A stretch of 10,865 bases of DNA from Pelotomaculum sp. (GTDB taxonomy: Bacteria > Bacillota > Desulfotomaculia > Desulfotomaculales > Pelotomaculaceae), in assembly GCA_003489345.1 (NCBI GenBank), contig DNIT01000221.1, positions 17,324 to 28,188 of the forward strand, written 5' to 3'. Of this stretch, positions 1 through 5,800 are shown piece after piece; the first letter of the stretch is position 1, and every line of letters begins with the position of its first letter. Made by a program: the position numbers and the translations under genes. The notes beneath the pieces were generated by a model, which was not told where the DNA came from, ran no database searches, and worked only from the letters and a program-made list of their open reading frames with translations.

Positions 1-128
1 ATGGTCAGTTGGTTAGTCTCCGCCGTTTTTTCCGGCGCGGCCGGTGTTTGTCCCTGGCACGCCGATAAAAAAACCGCAACGCTGGCAAGTAAAGTGACAA
101 TCAATAAGAGGGAAACCGGTTTGCGCAT
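1..128 (-). CDS. Lipoprotein, N-terminal part, runs off left edge
   Basis: Reading the minus strand from an ATG at 128-126 gives 42 codons with no stop before the window edge. The protein starts MRKPVSLLLIVTLLASVAVF and continues to a lipobox LSAC, so Cys24 should be lipidated after signal peptidase II cleavage. A Q/T/P/A/E-rich linker typical of mature lipoprotein N-termini follows. A Shine-Dalgarno-like GGAAG (within 135-142) sits seven bases upstream. The body of the protein is outside the window, so its function cannot be called. Solute-binding proteins of ABC transporters often begin this way, but that is only a possibility. The plus-strand open frame covering 1-222 is its shadow. Confidence 0.8.
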   Translation of the reverse strand, partial: MRKPVSLLLIVTLLASVAVFLSACQGQTPAAPEKTAETNQLT

Positions 129-455
129 TTTTTACTTCCTTTCAACCATTCTAGTAATTACCGAATCATATGTTCTTAGAGCATATATGCTTCTTCCCCC
201 TTTCCACCATCTACTAGGCTGAATCTCTCCTGTAAATAGTATTTATCCTAAATAATAATATACTTATTTACTAGTTGATATTACTATAACTGGCAAAATA
301 CTAATCGTCAAGCCCCTGTTAAATTTTAGAAAGGTTTTTGTAGAAGAAATAACGTACTGCCAGTTCATAGATATGGAAACGGATCATAGGTTGACCCATG
401 CATCACACTGAAAATTTGTTATTGTGGAAATATTAAAAAATATTACAAGGATATT
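129..455. other. AT-rich intergenic region, mostly unassigned
   Basis: This region separates the minus-strand lipoprotein gene from the plus-strand small ORFs, so it should hold two divergent promoters. Only weak candidates are visible. One is TTGATA at 275-280 followed after 17 bases by ATACTA. Another is TTGACC near 393-398 without a good -10. No open frame with a ribosome site and no RNA structure was recognised. Confidence 0.4.
180..191. promoter_or_regulatory. 12-bp perfect palindrome upstream of lipoprotein gene
   Basis: AGCATATATGCT is a perfect palindrome about 50 bases upstream of the minus-strand lipoprotein start. Its size and position would suit an operator for a dimeric repressor. 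No regulator is nearby, and a 12-bp AT-rich palindrome can occur by chance. Confidence 0.2.
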
Positions 456-554
456 ATGCTAATTGTACCGAATTTAGGTAGGGAATTAGTGAGTCAAGGT
501 ATGGTTATCTGGCTCGTTGTCATACTTTTGGCGATATGGAGGCGTATAATTTGA
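456..554 (+). CDS. Possible 32-aa hydrophobic small protein
   Basis: The ATG at 456 follows ACAAGG (445-450) by five bases and opens 32 codons ending in TGA at 552-554. The first half is polar (MLIVPNLGRELVSQG). The second half is one hydrophobic helix (MVIWLVVILLAIW) ending in RRII, which suggests a single-span peptide with its positive end in the cytoplasm. The TGA overlaps the TTG start of the next gene as TTGA, and that gene's GGAGG lies inside this ORF, an arrangement expected for translational coupling. It may be a leader or a real membrane peptide. I recognise no family. Confidence 0.45.
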   Translation: MLIVPNLGRELVSQGMVIWLVVILLAIWRRII

Positions 555-856
555 ACCATGAGGATATAAAGAATAACTTTATCATTATTCTCCTGATCAT
601 GATGATTATATCCAACGCTTTTATGCTGCGGGCCATATTAAATCCTGGTCAGCCGGTGATAAATGTTTCTGTCCCGCCGGAAACACCAATATCCCAAGCT
701 GAAAACAAGAATAGCCCATATATCTTGTCTTCATCCGGCGAGAACCTGTGGGTAATGAATTCCGAAACAAGAGTCATTAAACTTTTTGAAATTGTCAAAA
801 ACAATTATGGGGAGCAGGTCATTGAGGAGGTTACCGCTTACCAGTTAAGCAGGTAG
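551..856 (+). CDS. Small single-pass membrane protein, unknown function
   Basis: The TTG at 551 is chosen because GGAGG (538-542) stands eight bases before it. An in-frame ATG at 536 has this ribosome site inside its own coding sequence. The product has about 101 residues. After a short N-terminus (MNHEDIKNN) there is a hydrophobic helix at roughly residues 9-28 rich in Ile, Leu and Met. A soluble outer or periplasm-side domain follows, with a P-rich linker (VSVPPETPIS) and a C-terminal segment, SGENLWVMNSETRVIKLFEI, that looks like a strand followed by a helix. It overlaps the 32-aa ORF upstream by four bases. I do not recognise the family. No terminator is visible after it. Confidence 0.7.
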   Translation: MNHEDIKNNFIIILLIMMIISNAFMLRAILNPGQPVINVSVPPETPISQAENKNSPYILSSSGENLWVMNSETRVIKLFEIVKNNYGEQVIEEVTAYQLSR

Positions 857-955
857 GAGAGAAGGACAGGGGGGCTTTGCAATTGTGCTTTATCTATATA
901 CGGGCCGCTTGCTCTGGTTTTAATTTAAGAATGGGTTAACTGAATAGAGGGGATG

Positions 956-1219
956 ATGTATTCAATGGACAATAAGACTTTTTACGTCAAGATAAAAAAG
1001 AAGAAGCTTCTGACCAATCTTAAACTTAACGGCATATATCCCAAACAACGCTTAATCGATGAATTTCATAGTATTGTTGACGAACTGGAAAAGCAACCGG
1101 ATGATTTTTTCTTGATCGATTTTATTACCGCACCTTCTTTTTGTCTAACTATAACTTCATATAAAGAAATGGAAAAAATAATAAAAACCGAGCAGGGTAT
1201 TGATTTTGGAACGGCTTAA
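956..1219 (+). CDS. Hypothetical 80-90 residue soluble protein
   Basis: GAGGGG (947-952) precedes a cluster of in-frame ATGs at 953, 956 and 965. 956 is used as a compromise, since 953 is too close to the ribosome site and 965 is rather far. The product has about 87 residues, with no signal peptide or membrane span. It starts with a very basic strand (YVKIKKKKLL), has an acidic helix (DEFHSIVDELEKQPDD) and then a hydrophobic strand FFLIDF. The C-terminal helix reads YKEMEKIIKTEQ. The layout suggests a small alpha/beta fold. I recognise no family. It lies on the same strand as its small neighbours and may share a transcript. Confidence 0.6.
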   Translation: MYSMDNKTFYVKIKKKKLLTNLKLNGIYPKQRLIDEFHSIVDELEKQPDDFFLIDFITAPSFCLTITSYKEMEKIIKTEQGIDFGTA

Positions 1220-1245
1220 ATTTTGCATACCAGGGAGGAAGCACA

Positions 1246-1329
1246 ATAAAGATACAAAATGCAGCCAACCGCTTAGAAATGACTATAATTAATAACATAA
1301 CTCCAATTGGATTGGAGGTGAAAGTTTGA
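1246..1329 (+). CDS. Possible 27-codon leader with AUA start
   Basis: GGGAGGAA (1233-1240) is a strong ribosome site with no ATG, GTG or TTG at normal distance. Five bases after it the triplet ATA opens a 27-codon frame (IKIQNAANRLEMTIINNITP, then IGLEVKV) that ends in TGA at 1327-1329. That stop overlaps the TTG start of the next gene as TTGA. It could be a start mutated from ATG to ATA, a rare non-AUG start, or chance. An internal ATG at 1279 has no ribosome site. Confidence 0.2.
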   Translation: MKIQNAANRLEMTIINNITPIGLEVKV

Positions 1330-1556
1330 ACTCTATGCCTTTCAGTCCCATCTCGGGTATGATTCTTACAATTGCGGTGTCCTATGTGTTTATATTTCTC
1401 ATTGGTGCATTGCTTCTCTGGTGGCTATGGAACATCACCATGCCGCAGATTTTTGGTGTAAAAAAAATCACACCCTTTGAAGCATTAAGACTGTTAATTA
1501 TATCCCTAATATTATTAGGGGGAGGGCCATTATTTTTATTTAACGTATGGCATTAA
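1326..1556 (+). CDS. Small two-TM membrane protein with LWN-MP-FG motif
   Basis: The start is TTG at 1326, with GGAGGTGA at 1314-1321. The 76-residue product has two hydrophobic helices, about residues 10-36 and 56-73. Between them lies the segment WWLWNITMPQIFGVKKITPF. The pattern LWN-x3-MP-x-(I/L)FG-x3-IT-x2-(E/Q)AL-x-LL, ending in a Gly-rich second helix (LILLGGGP), resembles a widespread small membrane protein type of unknown function. That resemblance is from memory, and no role is assigned. The start overlaps the stop of a possible leader frame. Confidence 0.7.
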   Translation: MNSMPFSPISGMILTIAVSYVFIFLIGALLLWWLWNITMPQIFGVKKITPFEALRLLIISLILLGGGPLFLFNVWH

Positions 1557-1670
1557 ATTTTCACACCGGGAGTCTTTAGGAAGCCCACAGCTTCAGTCGT
1601 ACGGAGTGTCAATCATTCCGATTCTTGGGTGTCTATTTGCTTTGAAATTATGGTGGAAGGTGGGAGTCAA

Positions 1671-2738
1671 ATGGCGAGGGTGCCAAACAAAATCGAGACC
1701 TGGCAGATGGTAGCCCCCGGCAAAATGGAGAGAGCCACTATGGACGTTCCCGAGCTTAAGCCGGGTGAGGTACTGGTTGAAATAGCCGGCTGCGGCATCT
1801 GCCGCTCCGATATCAGATACTTCTACGGCTGCATGCCGATGGTGACGCCACGGACATTAGGGCATGAAATTAGCGGCACCATCGTTGCCGGGGATACCGC
1901 TCTCATAGGTCAAGAGGTCATCGTCCCTGCGGTTATGCCGGACAATACCTGTCCTATCTGCCAGGCAGGGCGGGAGAACCGGTGCCTATCGGCGAAGATA
2001 CCCGGCTATACTATGGGCATCTATGGCGGCAACTCCAGCCACATAGCTGTGCCCTCAGCGGATCTGTGCTTCATCCAGGAGAAAAAGGGCATACCGCTTT
2101 CGCACCTCGCCGTTGTCGCCGACGCTGTCGCTTCTGCCTATCAGGCGACAAAAAGAGCGGAGGTGCAGCCGGGAGACCTGGTGATTGTTGTCGGCGCCAC
2201 GGGGGGCGCGGGTATCTACGCTACCCAGATCTGCGCTGCGATGGGCGCAAAGGAGGTCATTGGCATTGCCCGTAACCAGGCCAAGCTCAAGAGGGCGCTT
2301 AAATTTGGCGCCACCCACGTCATCAGCAGTCTGAATAAGACTGCCAAGGACGTACACAACGAATTTAACGCCTACTGCATGAGTAAGGGGATATCCCCCT
2401 TTTACGGCTGGAAAATTTTAGAGTGGACGGGTGTCGCGGAGGGGCAGGAGATTGCCCTGGAGCTACTGCCTTTTATCGGCAAGCTGGTGATCGCCGGCTA
2501 CGGGATGCATAAGAACGAGTTCTCCCTATCCCGGCTGATGGCGCTTGATGCCGATGTTGCCGGCACTTGGGCCTGCCTGCCTAGGTACTACCCGGAAGTC
2601 CTCGACATGGTGCTCAGCAGGGCAATCCAAATTGAGCCATTTATAAAGATCATGCCGATGAGCCGGATCAAAGAAGCTTATGAAGAAACGCGTCGGGGGA
2701 GCATGATGCATAGAATTGTACTAACCCCCGATTTTTAG
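1671..2738 (+). CDS. Zinc-type alcohol dehydrogenase, 6-hydroxycyclohex-1-ene-1-carbonyl-CoA dehydrogenase-like
   Basis: A 355-residue medium-chain dehydrogenase. The ATG at 1671 is chosen over the upstream GTG at 1629 because AAGGTGGGAG (1657-1666) directly precedes it. Visible catalytic-zinc elements are GCGICRSD (Cys44, Asp47), GHE (His65, Glu66) and VVADAV (Asp151). The structural-zinc loop has Cys94, Cys97 and Cys105, but Asp91 where the first Cys normally sits. The nucleotide-binding loop is GATGGAG (175-181). The C-terminal signature (GWKILE, LSRLMALDA, GTWACLP-YYPEVLD, IEPFI) resembles the enzyme that oxidises 6-hydroxycyclohex-1-ene-1-carbonyl-CoA to the 6-oxo compound in anaerobic benzoyl-CoA degradation. 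No other benzoyl-CoA pathway gene is in the window, so the substrate is inferred. The gene is visibly more GC-rich than its AT-rich left neighbours. Confidence 0.85.
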   Translation: MARVPNKIETWQMVAPGKMERATMDVPELKPGEVLVEIAGCGICRSDIRYFYGCMPMVTPRTLGHEISGTIVAGDTALIGQEVIVPAVMPDNTCPICQAGRENRCLSAKIPGYTMGIYGGNSSHIAVPSADLCFIQEKKGIPLSHLAVVADAVASAYQATKRAEVQPGDLVIVVGATGGAGIYATQICAAMGAKEVIGIARNQAKLKRALKFGATHVISSLNKTAKDVHNEFNAYCMSKGISPFYGWKILEWTGVAEGQEIALELLPFIGKLVIAGYGMHKNEFSLSRLMALDADVAGTWACLPRYYPEVLDMVLSRAIQIEPFIKIMPMSRIKEAYEETRRGSMMHRIVLTPDF

Positions 2739-2798
2739 CCGAACCGGATATAAATATGAATTAATTTTAGAAAAGAAATTATGGATAGGGGGTTAAGA

Positions 2799-3590
2799 GT
2801 GGAGAGGTATTTATGGAATTTAGTAGCGTTAACTTTTATTATTCACTTAATAGATACACTTTCTTACTCGGTCAGACTAAGCGCAGTTAAAAGCGGACAG
2901 TTTGCGTTATCGACCTCCCTTTTCAATGTTTTTGTGCTCATCTCGCGAACAGCCAATATGCTGCAAGGCCCTTTAATTGGAGGGCTAATCGGTGTAAGTA
3001 TTGTAATGGGCGTTGATCCGGTTAACGAAATAAGCAAAGTAATATTTGCTTCGACAGGCGGCACATTGGCCGCGATCATTCTGATCCCAACATTTCTCAA
3101 GGTTTTTCACGCCGCAGTAGCCAGGCTGGAGTCAACCGGCTCACTACCTTTACTCGTAATCCAGGGACTCAGTATCAACAATATAAAGCTGATTGCCAAA
3201 AAAAGTATATTGCCATCCAAACAGACCTTTGAAAGTATTCGGTGGCACGATATACCCAAGAGGTTACTAATTTTCAACACATTGCTTACTGCAATTTACA
3301 CTGTCGGGGTGCTGGCCGCTTTCTATTCTGCAACGCTTGTTGCTCCGGAGTATCAGCTGGCGGCTTCTTCGTCCTCAGGAATGATCAACGGAGTAGCTAC
3401 AATTTTACTGACCTTAGTTGTTGATCCCAAAGCCGCAATCATTACTGATCAGGCGTTTAGGGGGGGCAGACCGTACAGCGATGTAAAAACACTGGTTGTT
3501 TTATTAATCGGTACAAAATTGCTAGGTACGTTATTAGGGCAGATCATTCTAACGCCCGCTGCAAATTTGATAGCGCACTTTTATCAATAG
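2799..3590 (+). CDS. amj: Amj family lipid II flippase (DUF2837)
   Basis: An integral membrane protein of about 263 residues with roughly six hydrophobic spans. The family signature is at the N-terminus: HLIDTLSYSVRLSAVKSG, then ALSTSLFNVFVLISRTANMLQGPL. This is characteristic of Amj (alternate to MurJ), which moves the undecaprenyl-linked peptidoglycan precursor lipid II across the cytoplasmic membrane. The GTG at 2799 is preferred because AGGGGG (2787-2792) precedes it by six bases. An in-frame ATG at 2781 would add six residues but has a poorer site. It follows the dehydrogenase by 60 bases with no terminator, so they may share a transcript. In Bacillus subtilis Amj is a stress-induced backup for MurJ. 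Whether it is the main or backup flippase here cannot be seen. Confidence 0.9.
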   Translation: MERYLWNLVALTFIIHLIDTLSYSVRLSAVKSGQFALSTSLFNVFVLISRTANMLQGPLIGGLIGVSIVMGVDPVNEISKVIFASTGGTLAAIILIPTFLKVFHAAVARLESTGSLPLLVIQGLSINNIKLIAKKSILPSKQTFESIRWHDIPKRLLIFNTLLTAIYTVGVLAAFYSATLVAPEYQLAASSSSGMINGVATILLTLVVDPKAAIITDQAFRGGRPYSDVKTLVVLLIGTKLLGTLLGQIILTPAANLIAHFYQ

Positions 3591-3636
3591 GATTCTTTAC
3601 AGTGCTCCAAGAAACGAAAACGCAACGGGTACCGTC

Positions 3637-3664
3637 TTGTGTTTGAATATAATAATGCTATAAT
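3637..3664 (+). promoter_or_regulatory. Extended -10 promoter of the toxin-antitoxin operon
   Basis: TATAAT at 3659-3664 is preceded by TGC, forming an extended -10. A partial -35, TTGTGT, lies 16 bases upstream (3637-3642). The predicted start of transcription near 3671 leaves a very short leader before AGGAGG (3677-3682). ATAATTAT (3660-3667) is palindromic and overlaps the -10. It could be the operator for antitoxin autorepression, as is usual for Phd/YefM systems. Confidence 0.6.
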
Positions 3665-3689
3665 TATGTACAAGAGAGGAGGTGCCTCT

Positions 3690-3953
3690 GTGCCGCAGAT
3701 CAGACCGATTACGGATTTGAGAAATACCAACGAAATCTCGGACATTTGCCACGCCAAGAAAGAGCCGATTTTCATTACAAAAAACGGGTATGGCGATCTG
3801 GTAATTATGAGCATTGAAACTTACGAAGCCATGCTGGAAGAACGGGAGCTTGACACCGCCATCGCGGAAGCCGAAGCCGAGTATGCGTCTGACAGCCAGC
3901 TGTTCGATGCGAGGAAAGCCCTCTCCACATTAAAGAGGCGGCACTTTGGATAA
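3690..3953 (+). CDS. Phd/YefM family antitoxin
   Basis: The GTG at 3690 follows AGGAGG (3677-3682) by seven bases, and the protein then starts MPQIRPITDLRN, the usual start of this family. The product is 87 residues. The N-terminal Phd/YefM DNA-binding fold includes EISDICHAKKEPIFITKNG and the Y-G-DLVIMSIETYEAML stretch. The acidic, helical C-terminal tail (about residues 48-80) should wrap around the toxin. The family neutralises the partner toxin and represses the shared operon. The toxin start overlaps its last codons by eight bases, a tight coupling that favours antitoxin-first synthesis. An open frame extending up to 3639 is rejected because it crosses the promoter. Confidence 0.92.
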   Translation: MPQIRPITDLRNTNEISDICHAKKEPIFITKNGYGDLVIMSIETYEAMLEERELDTAIAEAEAEYASDSQLFDARKALSTLKRRHFG

Positions 3954-4248
3954 ATACGCCGTAAAATTGCTTTCCCGTGCCTATCGGGATTTGGAAGGCA
4001 TCTATGCCTACATTGCCGAAATACTGCTGGAGCCGAGTTCTGCGCAAAAACTGCTGGACGCGCTAGAAGAAGCAATCTTAAGTTTGGAGGAACTGCCTCA
4101 GCGGGGCGCCCCAAGAAAAAACGGTGCGTATGCCAATAAAGGCTATCGCCAGCTTTTCATCAAGAACTTCACCGTGATCTACCGTGTTGACGCGGCCAAG
4201 AAACAGATTGTTATCGTGACGGTGCAGTATTCCAAAAGCCAATTCTGA
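3946..4248 (+). CDS. RelE/ParE superfamily toxin
   Basis: A 100-residue protein starting at TTG 3946, with AGAGG (3934-3938) seven bases upstream inside the antitoxin gene. The sequence has the ParE-type layout. Two N-terminal helices (LLSRAYRDLEGIYAYIAEIL and the SAQKLLDALEEAI segment) are followed by LEELPQRGAPR, then strands YRQLFIKNFTVIYRVD and QIVIVTVQYSKSQF. ParE-type members usually poison DNA gyrase, whereas RelE-type members cut mRNA. The helical hairpin and lack of obvious RelE catalytic residues favour the ParE side, but the target is inference. It is full length and intact. A terminator follows 25 bases after its stop. Confidence 0.9.
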   Translation: MDKYAVKLLSRAYRDLEGIYAYIAEILLEPSSAQKLLDALEEAILSLEELPQRGAPRKNGAYANKGYRQLFIKNFTVIYRVDAAKKQIVIVTVQYSKSQF

Positions 4249-4273
4249 TAAAATCACATATCATACTCAAAAG

Positions 4274-4296
4274 CAGTCCATTCGTGGGCTGTTTTT
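4274..4296 (+). terminator. Rho-independent terminator of the toxin-antitoxin operon
   Basis: CAGTCCA and TGGGCTG form a seven-base stem (one G-U pair) closed by a TTCG tetraloop and followed by TTTTT. Four As before the stem can pair with the T run. It stands 25 bases after the toxin stop, with no gene between. Confidence 0.88.
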
Positions 4297-4500
4297 GGGA
4301 ATACGCAAGGAGAAATAGCCGGAGCCAGGAGACCTGCTCTGAAATCGCTCTGTCCGCCGGTCGACGGAGGCAAATTAATTGTGCGGGAAAACGAAAGATG
4401 CGTATTTGAAGAGGTATTATGAAAATAAACATATAAAAGATAAATGTGATAATAAGCCAGCCGATAACCATGATTATTCTCCATCATACTTAAGGTATGC
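4297..4500. other. Non-coding stretch after the toxin-antitoxin terminator
   Basis: Together with the flanking terminator and relic repeat, this fills the 371-base gap between the toxin and the next gene. On the minus strand an ATG at about 4471, with GGAG before it, opens a frame whose first 25 residues are strongly hydrophobic. It then degenerates and runs back through the terminator into the toxin gene. It may be a decayed small membrane gene. Nothing else was recognised. Confidence 0.3.
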
Positions 4501-4567
4501 TTGATGTGGCGAAATAGGACATAACAATGCAGGTTGCTTATATCACAATGCAGCCACATACCAATGA
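4501..4567. repeat. Relic repeat, copy A (partner at 7702-7773)
   Basis: Copy A runs from TTGATGTGGCGAAATAGG to GCAGCCACATACCAATGA. It matches 7702-7773 at about 32 of 36 bases on the left and 20 of 21 on the right, with a variable middle of a few bases (by-eye alignment). In both copies the left end encodes D-V-(A/S)-K-stop on plus. The right end encodes M-W-L-H on minus, the C-terminus of a Txe/YoeB-type toxin. The repeat is therefore a preserved junction between two convergent genes, of which little else remains in copy A. Confidence 0.7.
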
Positions 4568-4619
4568 GCCTGGCTAAGAAATGCGGATACAGGGCGAACT
4601 TTCATCTGGAAAAGGATAT

Positions 4620-5138
4620 TCATTGCCTTGCCAGCCACCTTACCTTCCACACATCATTCTCTTTCATACAAGCCCATGGCTCCCAGTCATAATAAAAAGT
4701 AATATTCCTAAAGCGGGTTTCATGGGTCAAAAAGACTACCGCAGATTCCTCGGAACGCAGTATATAATCTTCTATTTGGTAACTTATTAAAATGGATGTG
4801 TCACCTTTTAGCTCCTCGCAATACCGTTCGTAATTTATATCAGATGGTACCTGTAATAATCTATATGTAGTTGCATAATCATTATTGATTTTAGCTTGCA
4901 GGTATTCATTTAAAACATCGGATGGAAGGTTCCCGTTTTTATCCTTGGAGGATGAAGAATATAGCTGTTCTTGTTGTGACCTGTTTCGACTTATTTGAAG
5001 GCTGATAATTCCTCTTAGATGCTCTATGCGCTGGTTAAGACCAGCACTTATTTTAATTTCTTTCTGCAAAATGCTATACAAATAACCATTTAAGAGCAGA
5101 GAAAGAACAAAGATAGCTAAAATAGCTTTTTTTAGCAT
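4620..5138 (-). CDS. Membrane-anchored extracytoplasmic protein, unknown function
   Basis: A 172-residue minus-strand protein. The ATG at 5138 has GAGGTAGG five bases upstream (5144-5151). Residues 4-22 form an uncleaved-looking signal anchor (KKAILAIFVLSLLLNGYLYS). A probable coiled coil follows at about 24-62 (many Q, E, R and L), then a Ser/Lys/Asp linker. The C-terminal domain of about 100 residues begins with the helix LNEYLQAKINNDYATTYRLL and ends in strands VWKVRWLARQ. This helix-then-strands pattern is like NTF2-type or DUF4878-type extracytoplasmic domains, but I cannot name the family. It is divergent from the secreted-protein gene at 5317, with a hairpin-rich region between. Its 3' end is only about 50 bases from the relic repeat. 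Confidence 0.8.
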   Translation of the reverse strand: MLKKAILAIFVLSLLLNGYLYSILQKEIKISAGLNQRIEHLRGIISLQISRNRSQQEQLYSSSSKDKNGNLPSDVLNEYLQAKINNDYATTYRLLQVPSDINYERYCEELKGDTSILISYQIEDYILRSEESAVVFLTHETRFRNITFYYDWEPWACMKENDVWKVRWLARQ

Positions 5139-5204
5139 GGAAACCTACCTCTTTATACATTATTTGCCTAGAAATGCATTCACATTAAGACGAATGAAAA
5201 CGGC

Positions 5205-5263
5205 TTTTGGATCCATAAATTAGAAAAATATTTAAAAAAACTTTTCTAAAAAAGGATCCTAAA
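5205..5263. promoter_or_regulatory. Long nested inverted repeat between divergent genes
   Basis: TTAGAAAA (5220-5227) and TTTTCTAA (5242-5249) are inverted repeats. They are flanked by two GGATCC sites (5209-5214 and 5254-5259) that can also pair, with TTT/AAA outside these. The whole could form a hairpin or a double operator in the 178-base divergent region between 5138 and 5317. The two genes may share regulation through it. A T run is not placed as in a terminator on either strand. Confidence 0.35.
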
Positions 5264-5316
5264 CAAACTTTTAGACGTCATTAATGTAGTGAATTTTTTA
5301 AAGGGAGAATGGCTTG

Positions 5317-5777
5317 ATGAGGTTTAAGAAGTGTGCTTTTTTTGTACTGCTGGTGGTTGTTTTACTTGCGGCAACCAGCGTTGCCTTTGCAGCTGATCCC
5401 GAAACTAAAGCGCCCCCGGGAGCAAACGAGCCATTCAAAGAAGCAGGCATTGAGTCCTTGCTTTACCTGCAGGATTGGGGGTGTGCGACATAAATTATGC
5501 GGGTGACGGTTACCTGAATATTACCGGTTTCACCCAGGCTCGGCAGACAGTGGATTACATCATGGTCAGGCTGTATCTACAGCGTTGGGACGGCAGCAAT
5601 TGGGTCGATATGGCGAGTTGGCCCTTTGAGCGGTATGCAGGCTCATATGTAGCCGGGGCCAAAGATCTGCAGGTGACAAAAGGATATTATTACAGGGCAA
5701 AGGCTGCGCATGGCTTGACCGAAAATGGTTATAACGAGTCGGCGTCATCTTATTCCGGATATATTTATACGAATTAA
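5317..5777 (+). pseudogene. Secreted DUF6147-like protein, frameshifted
   Basis: The ATG at 5317 (AAGGGAGA eight bases upstream) gives a clear signal peptide, MRFKKCAFFVLLVVVLLAAT then SVAFA with cleavage before ADP. The frame ends at a TAA at 5491-5493. The rest of the protein continues in another frame from about 5475: GVCDINYAGDGYLNITGFT, VRLYLQRWDGSNW, GYYYRAKAAHG, SYSGYIYTN. The break lies in a run of five Gs (5477-5481). Six Gs would join the frames as LYLQDWGVCDINYAG and give a single protein of about 153 residues. The pattern of a small secreted beta protein with YLQRW-x-GS-W and GYYYR matches my memory of DUF6147 proteins of Firmicutes, whose role is unknown. It could be a true pseudogene, a phase-variable gene or a sequencing error. 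Confidence 0.75.
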
Positions 5778-5779
5778 AT

Positions 5780-5800
5780 AAGGACGCGTTAGGCGCCCTT
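5780..5800 (-). terminator. Possible terminator of the sigma/anti-sigma operon
   Basis: AAGG-A-CGC and GCG-C-CCTT form a hairpin with one A/C mismatch and a five-base loop, exactly in the gap between the convergent secreted-protein gene and the anti-sigma gene. On the minus strand it starts right after the anti-sigma stop and is followed by TATTTAATT, a loose U-rich tail. On plus the tail is only TTT. It is probably minus-strand, possibly bidirectional. Confidence 0.45.

Noticed and set aside
1..222. Plus-strand open frame of 73 codons
   Set aside because: It is antisense to a minus-strand lipoprotein start with a ribosome site, signal peptide and lipobox. The plus frame has no visible ribosome site and its peptide looks random.
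1629..1670. Upstream GTG start for the dehydrogenase
   Set aside because: It would add 14 residues not expected in the family, and the good ribosome site lies between it and the ATG at 1671.
3639..3689. Upstream start for the antitoxin
   Set aside because: The extension overlaps the -10 promoter and the AGGAGG site. The family N-terminus begins at the GTG at 3690.
4211..4471. Minus-strand frame with a hydrophobic start
   Set aside because: The first 25 residues look like a membrane helix with GGAG before them, but the rest is low-quality, crosses the terminator and runs into the toxin gene.
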